Positions 1-6,092 of a stretch of 9,180 nt of DNA are shown here, piece by piece. This DNA is from DATCDR01 sp036510575. Lineage in GTDB: Bacteria; Actinomycetota; Acidimicrobiia; Acidimicrobiales; Bog-793. The stretch covers positions 1 to 9,180 of the forward strand of contig DATCDR010000062.1 of assembly GCA_036510575.1 (NCBI GenBank), written 5' to 3'. Within the stretch, counting starts at the first letter, position 1. Every line of letters starts with the position of its first letter. The notes under the pieces were generated by a model. That model was not told the origin of the DNA, made no database searches, and saw nothing but the letters and a program-made list of their open reading frames with translations. A program made the translations under genes and the position numbers.

Positions 1-93
1 GAGGATTGCCGCCTTCTCGACACGAGTCCCACGTCGATAGGTGGTGGCCATCTTGGTTGTGACTGCCTTGCGTTCGCCCATCGAAAGCTCCAT
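1..93 (-). CDS. Transposase N-terminus, integrase-like IS type (partial, runs off left edge)
   Basis: The minus strand is open from an ATG at 93 to the window edge, giving 31 codons. The start reads MELSMGERKAVT and continues with a basic stretch containing TYRR and VEKAAIL. From memory, this resembles the N-terminus of actinobacterial IS transposases with an rve-type DDE catalytic domain, where an 'S-x-GERKAVT' start precedes a helix-turn-helix and a TGW-H/R region. A second in-frame ATG lies at 81 with GGAG six bases upstream, so translation may begin there. An in-frame TAA at 133-135 bounds the ORF upstream. Only the N-terminus is visible, so neither the catalytic domain nor intactness can be judged. 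It is divergent from the IS110 transposase. The family call is recognition only. Confidence 0.5.
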   Translation of the reverse strand, partial: MELSMGERKAVTTKMATTYRRGTRVEKAAIL

Positions 94-134
94 CGATCTG
101 GCGTAGTTCGCCCGACACGTAGGCGGAGGTTTTT

Positions 135-244
135 ACGTGAGTTTCCATCTCCCACCTTGTGGGACGACAGCGCAGGCGTGAAAATGATGCTGGGCACGCC
201 CGCGACGCCGATGTTTCCTTGGCCATCAGGCCGCACGTGAGTTT
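135..244 (+). repeat. 10-bp direct repeat, copies exactly 100 bp apart
   Basis: ACGTGAGTTT is present at 135-144 and at 235-244, with no similarity on either side. The first copy lies between the left-edge transposase and the IS110 leader, the second inside the leader. A chance match of this length within some 230 bp is unlikely but possible. It could be a guide/target correspondence of the IS110 bridge RNA, or a terminal repeat of the neighbouring IS. Confidence 0.5.
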
Positions 245-350
245 GGCGCCGGGGCCCGACCTGAAGGGTCGCGCACTGTTCCCACGAGGACGTCGATCAG
301 ACTTTCGCTTTCCCCTGACGAAGGCCCCCGGGCAGCCCACTTCAACCTAT
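150..350 (+). ncRNA. Candidate IS110 bridge RNA / structured leader
   Basis: The leader of the IS110 transposase contains several short self-complementary segments. One is a perfect 6-bp stem with a CTT loop at 150-164 (TCCCAC/GTGGGA). Another is GGCC-ATCA-GGCC at 221-232. A third is a 5-bp stem CGACC-TGAAG-GGTCG at 257-271, with flanking GCG/CGC that could extend it across an internal loop. A 10-mer, ACGTGAGTTT, occurs at 135-144 and again at 235-244. Bridge RNAs of IS110 elements are made from this position and carry two guide loops matching target and donor DNA. Structure and ends here are inferred by eye. The alternative is an unstructured GC-rich leader. Confidence 0.4.
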
Positions 351-367
351 GGAGAAGGGAGGACCCG

Positions 368-1681
368 ATGGATGACGACGTCGAGGAGATCGACGCCGGC
401 GAGGACGAGGAGGTGCTGGAGCGCGTCGGCGCTATCGACGTTGCGAAGGCCTCGGGCAAGGTCTGTGTCCGCTTGCCGGGCAAGCAGCGACGGATCACCC
501 GCGTCTTCGACGTGGCTGCGACGACGAACGCGATCATGGCCCTTGCCGACGAGCTCGCCGAGATGGGCATCGAGCGCATTGTCGTCGAGTCGACCTCGGA
601 CTACTGGCGGCCGTTCTTCTACCTGCTCGAAGCACGAGGACTCGTCGTCTGGCTCGTGAACGCCCGGGACGTGAAGAACGTGCCCGGACGGCCGAAGACC
701 GACAAGCTTGACGCGATCTGGCTTGCGAAGTTAAACGAGCGGGGGATGCTCCGGCCCTCCTTCGTCCCGCCACGCGAGATCCGCGAGCTGCGTGACTACA
801 CCAGGCTCCGGACCGAGCTCATCGAGGAGCGCTCCCGGCACAAGCAACGCGTCGAGAAGCTCCTCGAAGACGCGCTGATCAAGCTCTCGACCATCACGAC
901 CGACCTCTTCGGGAAGTCCGGTCGGGCGATGCTCGAGGCACTCATCGCCGGCGAGCGGGACCCGGAGGTCCTTGCCGAGCTCGCACTCGGCAAGCTGCGC
1001 CCGAAGCGTGCCGCGCTTCGCGAGGCCTTGACCGGGCGCTTCGATGCCCACCACGCCGAGCTCGCAGGCATGCTCCTCGACCAGATCGACGCGCTCGGCG
1101 AGAAGATCGATCGGCTGACCACTCGTGTCGACGAGCTCGTCGAGCAGATTCCCGAAGCGCATAGCCACGACGCCAGCGGCGAGAGCAGAGGACCGTCGGC
1201 GCTGGAGCGGTTGGACGAGATCCCCGGCGTCGGTGTCCGAGCTGCCCAGATCATCCTTGCGGAGGTCGGCCTCGACATGACCCAGTTCCCGACCGCCGCG
1301 CACCTCGTCTCGTGGGCGAAGCTCTCACCGCGCACGATCCAGTCCGGGCCACGCACCCGTTCGGGTCGCACGGGGAAGGGCAATCCCTATCTGAAGGGTG
1401 CCCTTGGCGAGGCCGCCGCAGCGGCTGCGAGGACCGACACGTTCCTCGGCGAGCGCTATCGCCGGCTCGTTCGGCGGAGAGGTCATCAGCGCGCACTGGT
1501 CGCTGTCGCCCGCTCGATCCTTGTCATCGTCTGGCACCTGCTCGAAGATCAAGATGTTCGCTTCGTCGACCTTGGGTCGGACTTCTACGAGCGACGACTG
1601 AACAAGGAGCGCCGCGCCCGCGATCTCGTCCGGCAGCTCCAAGCGCTCGGCCACCAGGTAACGCTCACCCCGGCAGCCTGA
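368..1681 (+). CDS. IS110-family transposase (DEDD / serine recombinase type)
   Basis: This 437-residue protein is full length for the family. The N-terminal RuvC-like DEDD domain (about 20-180) shows D24 (GAIDVAK), E74 (VVESTSDYW), and D112 with D115 (PKTDKLDA), the four acidic residues expected. A coiled, charged linker follows (about 180-275). The C-terminal Tnp/IS116-IS110-IS902 domain (about 280-400) begins with the helix-hairpin-helix-like DEIPGVGVRAAQII. It carries LSPRTIQSG, whose S326 is the expected catalytic serine, and then GRTGKGNPYLKG. Such enzymes perform RNA-guided recombination using a bridge RNA. The ATG start is supported by AAGGGAGG at 355-362, five bases upstream. The acidic N-terminal extension (residues 1-18) is slightly unusual. 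All catalytic residues are present and there is no frameshift, so it is probably active. Confidence 0.93.
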   Translation: MDDDVEEIDAGEDEEVLERVGAIDVAKASGKVCVRLPGKQRRITRVFDVAATTNAIMALADELAEMGIERIVVESTSDYWRPFFYLLEARGLVVWLVNARDVKNVPGRPKTDKLDAIWLAKLNERGMLRPSFVPPREIRELRDYTRLRTELIEERSRHKQRVEKLLEDALIKLSTITTDLFGKSGRAMLEALIAGERDPEVLAELALGKLRPKRAALREALTGRFDAHHAELAGMLLDQIDALGEKIDRLTTRVDELVEQIPEAHSHDASGESRGPSALERLDEIPGVGVRAAQIILAEVGLDMTQFPTAAHLVSWAKLSPRTIQSGPRTRSGRTGKGNPYLKGALGEAAAAAARTDTFLGERYRRLVRRRGHQRALVAVARSILVIVWHLLEDQDVRFVDLGSDFYERRLNKERRARDLVRQLQALGHQVTLTPAA

Positions 1682-1684
1682 ACA

Positions 1685-1719
1685 TCGGAGCTATCGCTCC
1701 GAGCGGGGCTCCGCCCCGC
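1685..1719 (+). terminator. Two back-to-back perfect hairpins after the transposase
   Basis: Three bases after the transposase stop is a perfect 7-bp stem TCGGAGC/GCTCCGA with a TATC loop (1685-1702). It is followed immediately by a second perfect 7-bp stem GCGGGGC/GCCCCGC with a TCC loop (1703-1719). No T-run follows, so this is not a classic intrinsic terminator. It may stop transcription or stabilise the 3' end between the convergent transposase and polA, or be a structural part of the IS right end. Confidence 0.5.
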
Positions 1720-1818
1720 ACCTCCGGCCCGCGCGCCCAAGTCGCAGAACTACTTACGGTTCATTTTCCGATCAGGCAACAGGGGGCGACGCCGATCTGA
1801 CCGACTTTGGCCTCGTTC

Positions 1819-4554
1819 TCAGCCTGACTTGGCGTCCGCCCAGTTGGTTCCCCAGGCGATGTTCACCTCGAGCGGCACCCGGAGCGGGTAGGCGTTCTCC
1901 ATCGCCTGCAGCGTCAAGCGGCGCACCTCCTCGCGCTCGGCCTCCTCGGTCTCGACGACGATCTCGTCGTGAACCTGCAAGACGATGCGACTAGCAAGCC
2001 CTGCAGCCTCGAATTCGGCATCGAGGCGAACCAAGGCGATCTTAAAGATGTCCGCGGCAAGTCCCTGGATGCCGGCGTTCATCGCCTGGCGTTCTGCAGA
2101 CTGGCGGACTCGATAGTTGTCAGACGTCAGCTCGGGCAGCTGGCGACGCCTGCCGAACTCGGTCTCGGTGTAGCCGCGCATACGCGCGTCAGCGACGGTC
2201 TGGTCCATGTACGCCCGAACCGACGGGAATGCCACGAAGTACTGGTTCAAGATCTCGGTCGCCTCTTCCACCGAGATCGAGAGCCGCTGGGCGAGCCCGT
2301 AGGCCTCCATGCCGTAAGCAAGACCGTAGGAGACCATCTTCGCCCTGTTGCGCTGCGCCGCAGTGACTGCTTCTGGCGCGACGGCGAACACGGCGGCCGC
2401 GGTCGCGCGGTGGATGTCGCGGCCCTCGAGGAAGGCCTCGAGCAGCCCTGGATCGCCGGCCAGGTGCGCGATCACCCGGAGCTCGATCTGGTTGTAGTCA
2501 GCGACGAGGAAGACGCTGCCGTCCTTCGGGACGAAAACCTCCCGGAAGCGCTTGCCACCCTCGCTTCGAACCGGGATGTTGTGCAGGTTCGGGGCGTCAG
2601 ATGAGAGCCGCCCGGTGCGGGCAACGGTCTGGTTGAACGAGGCGTGAATGCGCCCGTCCGGAGCCACTTCGGCGAGCAGGCCAACGCCATAGGTGGAGCG
2701 CAGCTTTTCGACCTCGCGGTACGCGAGCAGCGTCTCGACGATCGGATGCTGGTCTCGGAGCCGCTCGAGAGTCTGGGCGTCGGTCGAATACCCGGTCTTG
2801 GTCTTTCGCTGGGGCCGCAGGCCGAGCTTGTCGTAGAGCACCACGCGCAGCTGCGGGGGCGAGTTCACGTTGAACACCTCGCCCGCCAAGTTGTGGACCT
2901 CGGCCTCGAGGCGGCGCGCCTCGTCGGTCAGCTCCGCGCCAAGCGCACGCAGCGCGTCGATGTCGACGCCTACACCTGCGACCTCCATTCGCGCCAGCAC
3001 GCGGACGAGCGGTCGCTCGACGTCGTTCCAAAGGGCTCGTCCGTCGACTGCATCGAGCTCGGGTCCGAGGCGCTCGGCGAGGCGGAGGATCAACTGCGCC
3101 CGAGCCGCGGTCTCAGCCGAGCGCCTGCCGGACTGAGGGCTGTCCGCGGCGAAGTCGAGTTGGCCCTGCGGCGTAGCGACGGATTGGCCGGGAAGGCTGA
3201 GCCCGCGCCGTTCGGCAACCGCTTCGAGGCTCTCCATCCCAGCCGCGGGGTCGACAAGGTACGCGACAACCGCGGTATCAAACGCCAAGCCACCGAAGTC
3301 GAGCCCAGACGGCAGGAGGACGCGCATCAGCTCCTTCGTGCGATGCCCGATCACCCGCTCTCGAAGAATCGGATCGAGGACTCGCCCAAGCAGTGCCGAA
3401 AGCGAGGCTGTGACATCCGGCTCGGCGATCAGCGCACCGTCGACGTAGCCGGCTAGGCCTCCGACGGCGACGACGCCAAGACCGGCGATCGCGCTCCGCC
3501 CAGGGAGGCCGCTCCACTCCGGCTCGATCACGAACGCTGCCCGCTCGCCGGTCGTCTGGTCGACGAGGCGCTCGACCCGGCTTAGGAAATCGACGGCATC
3601 GGCGACCTCGTCGAGCACCTCTACCTTCAACTCTGGCACGTCTGCGACATCGGCGGAAGGTCCAGACGGCGACGCGGACCGCTTGTTCAAGATCGCGAAC
3701 AGTCGTTCCTTTGGTGCTCGCATCTCGAGGAACGAAAGGAGCTGCTCGAGCGCAGCGAAGTCCGGCTCGAGGCGCGGGCTCGAAGCAGCTGCCTCGAGGG
3801 GCACGTCACAGACGATCGGCGTCAGCGCGAAGTTAGTCCGGACCCGTGCCTCACTCGCTGCTAAGGACTCACGCAGCTTCGGCGTCAGGCGATCGAGGTT
3901 GGCATAGAGCGAGTCGAGGTCGCCCCAGTCGTTCACGAGCTTGGCCGCGGTCTTCTCGCCGACACCAGGCACGCCAGGCAGGTTGTCGGAGGGATCACCG
4001 CGAAGTGCCGCAAGCAGGGGGTAATTCTTCGGTGTCACGCCGGTTCGCTCGAAAATGCCGGCCTCGTCGTACAAGACGTAGTCGCTCACCCCGCGGCGGT
4101 TGTAGAGGACCCGCACGTAGGGGTCGGCCACGAGCTGGTAGGTGTCGCGGTCGCCGGTGACGATGATGACGTCGTTTTGCTCCGAGCCGAATCTGGCCGC
4201 GAGCGTGCCTAACACGTCGTCGGCTTCGAAGCCCTCGGCATCGACGACCGCCACGCCGAGCGCGGTGCCGAACTGTCGGATGAACTCCATCTGCTCGCGC
4301 AGCGGCTGTGGCATCGGGTCCCTGCCGCCTTTGTAGTCATCGACGAGCGCATCTCGAAATGTCGGTCCCGAGAGGTCGAAGGCGACGGCGACGCCGTCCG
4401 GCTTGAAGTCGTCGATCAACTTGGTGGTCATCGCGATGAAGCCGTACACCGCCTGGGTCTCTTGGCCAGCAGCGGTCTTTAGGCCCGCCTCTTGCAGCGC
4501 GAACCACGCCCGATAGGCAAGGCTGTGTCCGTCGAGCAAGAGGTAGGTCGCCAC
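1819..4554 (-). CDS. polA: DNA polymerase I (5' nuclease + inactive 3' exonuclease + polymerase)
   Basis: This 911-residue enzyme fills gaps and removes RNA primers during replication and excision repair. The 5' nuclease domain (about 1-290) shows D8, D60, ADD at 111-113, TGDRD at 133-137 and GDPSDN at 186-191, followed by a helix-hairpin-helix (PGVPGVGEKTA). The middle domain (about 310-500) has the 3' exonuclease fold but not its catalytic acids. By alignment to E. coli Pol I, D355 is V342, D424 is L409 and D501 is T482, with only E344 kept. The polymerase domain (about 510-911) has R649, motif A D686-YNQIELR, O-helix R735/K739/Y743, and motif C H862-D863-E864, all at a constant offset of 19 from E. 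coli. Translation starts at GTG 4554. This is the only in-frame start, because a TAG lies four codons upstream. No Shine-Dalgarno is visible. The gene is divergent from the DtxR-family gene. Confidence 0.98.
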   Translation of the reverse strand: MATYLLLDGHSLAYRAWFALQEAGLKTAAGQETQAVYGFIAMTTKLIDDFKPDGVAVAFDLSGPTFRDALVDDYKGGRDPMPQPLREQMEFIRQFGTALGVAVVDAEGFEADDVLGTLAARFGSEQNDVIIVTGDRDTYQLVADPYVRVLYNRRGVSDYVLYDEAGIFERTGVTPKNYPLLAALRGDPSDNLPGVPGVGEKTAAKLVNDWGDLDSLYANLDRLTPKLRESLAASEARVRTNFALTPIVCDVPLEAAASSPRLEPDFAALEQLLSFLEMRAPKERLFAILNKRSASPSGPSADVADVPELKVEVLDEVADAVDFLSRVERLVDQTTGERAAFVIEPEWSGLPGRSAIAGLGVVAVGGLAGYVDGALIAEPDVTASLSALLGRVLDPILRERVIGHRTKELMRVLLPSGLDFGGLAFDTAVVAYLVDPAAGMESLEAVAERRGLSLPGQSVATPQGQLDFAADSPQSGRRSAETAARAQLILRLAERLGPELDAVDGRALWNDVERPLVRVLARMEVAGVGVDIDALRALGAELTDEARRLEAEVHNLAGEVFNVNSPPQLRVVLYDKLGLRPQRKTKTGYSTDAQTLERLRDQHPIVETLLAYREVEKLRSTYGVGLLAEVAPDGRIHASFNQTVARTGRLSSDAPNLHNIPVRSEGGKRFREVFVPKDGSVFLVADYNQIELRVIAHLAGDPGLLEAFLEGRDIHRATAAAVFAVAPEAVTAAQRNRAKMVSYGLAYGMEAYGLAQRLSISVEEATEILNQYFVAFPSVRAYMDQTVADARMRGYTETEFGRRRQLPELTSDNYRVRQSAERQAMNAGIQGLAADIFKIALVRLDAEFEAAGLASRIVLQVHDEIVVETEEAEREEVRRLTLQAMENAYPLRVPLEVNIAWGTNWADAKSG

Positions 4555-4560
4555 CGCGCC

Positions 4561-4566
4561 ATGCTA
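4561..4566 (-). promoter_or_regulatory. Probable -10 element of polA (leaderless)
   Basis: On the minus strand TAGCAT (TANNNT type) ends six bases before the polA GTG. Transcription would begin at or within a base or two of the start codon, which explains the missing ribosome-binding site. No convincing -35 hexamer is seen. Confidence 0.45.
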
Positions 4567-4614
4567 AGCCGATCACGCCGCGGACGACATCGAATCGCTG
4601 CTGCCCCGGACCGA

Positions 4615-4620
4615 TAGCAT
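4615..4620 (+). promoter_or_regulatory. Probable -10 element of the DtxR-family gene (leaderless)
   Basis: TAGCAT, identical to the element facing polA, ends eight bases before the GTG at 4629. This is the spacing expected if the first base of the start codon is also the transcription start. No Shine-Dalgarno is present and no clear -35 is seen. Confidence 0.45.
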
Positions 4621-4628
4621 CCCCACTC

Positions 4629-5303
4629 GTGAGCCCTGGATTCCACCCCCCGCTCGAGGAATACCTCGAAGCCATCTACGGACTGTCCGAAGAGGGCGTT
4701 GAGGTCATTCAAGCGCGCCTCGTCGAGCGGCTGGGCTTTTCGCCACAGGCGGTCTCTGAGATGGTCCAGCGCCTTGTCGCGGATGGCTACCTCGATCGCG
4801 CGGGACGAAGCGTGACCTTGACCGCGACCGGCACCGAGCAGGCGATCAGCATCGTCCGACGCCACCGTCTAGCAGAGTGCTTCCTCGTCGACATCCTCGG
4901 CCTGCCATGGGACAAGGCACATCTCGAAGCGGGCAAGTGGGAGCACGTGATCTCAGACGACGTCGAGGAGCGATTCATAGCGCTGCTCGGCAATCCCACT
5001 ACCTGCCCGCATGGCAGCCCGATCCCGGGCTCGGGTGCAGTGCTCACCGGCCAGATAGCCATCGCCGACGTCGCGCCAGGCACAACGATCCACGTCGCGC
5101 GCGTCACCGAGCGGATCGAGACCGACGGCCCCTCGCTCGCCTACTGCTCAGAGCACGGACTCACACCAGGACGCAGGGCGACCGTGGTCGCGAAGGCACC
5201 CGACGGGACGCTCACCGTCTCGCTCGACGCAACAGGCGGCGTGGCAGAGACACTCGCGCTCGGCCTCGGGATGTCGCGTCAGATCTTCGTCGCTATCGAC
5301 TAA
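4629..5303 (+). CDS. DtxR/IdeR/MntR-family metal-dependent transcriptional repressor
   Basis: This 224-residue cytoplasmic regulator should bind operators when loaded with Fe(II) or Mn(II). A winged helix-turn-helix covers about 8-68 (LEEYLEAIYGL; recognition region SPQAVSEMVQRL). The dimerisation/metal domain covers about 70-140 (RRHRLAECFL, KWEHVISDDVEERF, CPHGSPIPG). A C-terminal SH3/FeoA-like domain follows at about 148-222. Against DtxR, the ancillary-site ligands H79, E83 and H98 are present. At the principal site E105 and H106 are kept, but the Cys102 position is Gly102 and the Met10 position is Glu11. A Glu there resembles Asp8 of MntR, so manganese sensing is possible, but metal specificity cannot be settled. 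The start is GTG, apparently leaderless. The gene is divergent from polA and converges on the ANTAR gene. Confidence 0.92.
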   Translation: MSPGFHPPLEEYLEAIYGLSEEGVEVIQARLVERLGFSPQAVSEMVQRLVADGYLDRAGRSVTLTATGTEQAISIVRRHRLAECFLVDILGLPWDKAHLEAGKWEHVISDDVEERFIALLGNPTTCPHGSPIPGSGAVLTGQIAIADVAPGTTIHVARVTERIETDGPSLAYCSEHGLTPGRRATVVAKAPDGTLTVSLDATGGVAETLALGLGMSRQIFVAID

Positions 5304-5329
5304 GTAGCGCCGCCGCTCCAGGTGTGCTC

Positions 5330-5350
5330 CACGCCAAGGGCCGCGGCGTG
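5330..5350. terminator. Hairpin between convergent genes
   Basis: CACGCC and GGCGTG form a 6-bp stem around a 9-nt loop in the 50-bp gap between the DtxR-family stop and the stop of the ANTAR gene. It could end transcription from both sides, but it lacks a T-tract on either strand. Confidence 0.3.
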
Positions 5351-5353
5351 CGC

Positions 5354-5962
5354 TCAGGCGGGGGCTACCGGCGACACTGTTCCCTCCAGTACCGCCGTAG
5401 CTATCGCGCGCATCGTGACGCGGTCGTTCATCGCGCGACTCTGGATGAAAGTGAACGACGCCGCCTCGCTCATGCCGTGCTCATCCATCAGCTTGCCTTT
5501 CGCACGGTCAAGGACCCGCCTCGTCTCGAGCTGCGTCTCGAGGTTCTGGTTCTCGACACTAAGCGACGCGTTCTCTGCCGCTAGCGCCGACAGCTCCGAG
5601 AACCGGCCGAGCGCGACTTCAATCGCGGGGAGAAGCTCGTCGCGCTGAAAAGGCTTCACGAGATAGGCAATGGCGCCCGCGTCACGGGCACGCTCGACGA
5701 GATCGCGTTGACTAAACGCCGTCAGGAACAAGATCGCGGTGCCGCCGATCGCGGAGATCGCTTCTGCTGCCTGGAGTCCATCGACGCCTGGCATCTTGAT
5801 GTCCAACAAGACGAGGTCGGGGTGGAGCTCGCGGACGAGCTCGATCGCCTCGTCGCCGCGAGAGGCCTCGCCGACGACCTCGAATCCCTCTTCCTCGAGG
5901 ATTTCACGTAGATCGAGGCGCACGATGGCCTCATCTTCAGCAATTACAACGCTCCTGGCCAT
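5354..5962 (-). CDS. pdtaR: ANTAR-domain response regulator (PdtaR-like antiterminator)
   Basis: This 202-residue cytoplasmic protein has two domains. The receiver (about 4-120) has E9, D10 and phospho-acceptor D54 (LLDIKMPG), T81 (FLTAF) and K103 (VKPF). A short coiled coil (about 123-148) leads to the RNA-binding ANTAR domain (about 148-196), with RRVLDRAKGKLMDEHG and the terminal helix MRAIATAVL. Phosphorylated proteins of this family bind paired RNA hairpins and prevent termination. In mycobacteria the partner kinase is PdtaS; no kinase gene is in this window. I chose the ATG at 5962 because AAGGAGG (5971-5977) lies eight bases upstream. An in-frame ATG at 5992 would add ten residues but skips this site. 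In Mycobacterium tuberculosis pdtaR (Rv1626) also lies near polA (Rv1629), so the neighbourhood is probably ancestral. Confidence 0.93.
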   Translation of the reverse strand: MARSVVIAEDEAIVRLDLREILEEEGFEVVGEASRGDEAIELVRELHPDLVLLDIKMPGVDGLQAAEAISAIGGTAILFLTAFSQRDLVERARDAGAIAYLVKPFQRDELLPAIEVALGRFSELSALAAENASLSVENQNLETQLETRRVLDRAKGKLMDEHGMSEAASFTFIQSRAMNDRVTMRAIATAVLEGTVSPVAPA

Positions 5963-6092
5963 CAGCACTCCCTCCTTGGGTAGGCCGCGCATCGTCTGGT
6001 CGCGATTGACTTTGACGAAGCACTCAGTTTCGAGCCTTGCCGAACAGCCTACGAGCTTTCGAGAAAGTGCCCCAGCCAGAAGGGTCGCCGTG

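Larger units (their letters stand above)
135..1800 (+). mobile_element. IS110-family insertion sequence (ends approximate)
   Basis: The element consists of one IS110-type transposase with a long non-coding 5' flank (roughly 230-270 nt) and a shorter 3' flank (up to 137 nt before polA ends). IS110-family elements lack conventional long terminal inverted repeats and usually make no clear target duplication, so the ends cannot be fixed from one copy. The coordinates are my estimate: left end near the first copy of a repeated 10-mer (135-144), right end before the polA stop codon. The longer 5' flank fits the IS110 group, in which the bridge RNA lies upstream of the transposase, rather than the IS1111 group, in which it lies downstream. 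The element sits immediately downstream of polA, in convergent orientation, without disrupting it. Confidence 0.6.

Noticed and set aside
731..1383. Minus-strand open frames opposite the IS110 transposase
   Set aside because: They are antisense to conserved transposase motifs, with no start signals. They are shadows of a high-GC gene.
2644..3456. Long plus-strand open frame opposite polA
   Set aside because: It lies wholly antisense to conserved polA sequence, has no ribosome-binding site and resembles no family. It is a GC-rich shadow frame.
5963..5992. Upstream ATG at 5992 as the start of pdtaR
   Set aside because: The downstream ATG at 5962 has AAGGAGG at ideal spacing and gives the usual short receiver start. 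The upstream choice would place that ribosome-binding site inside the gene.
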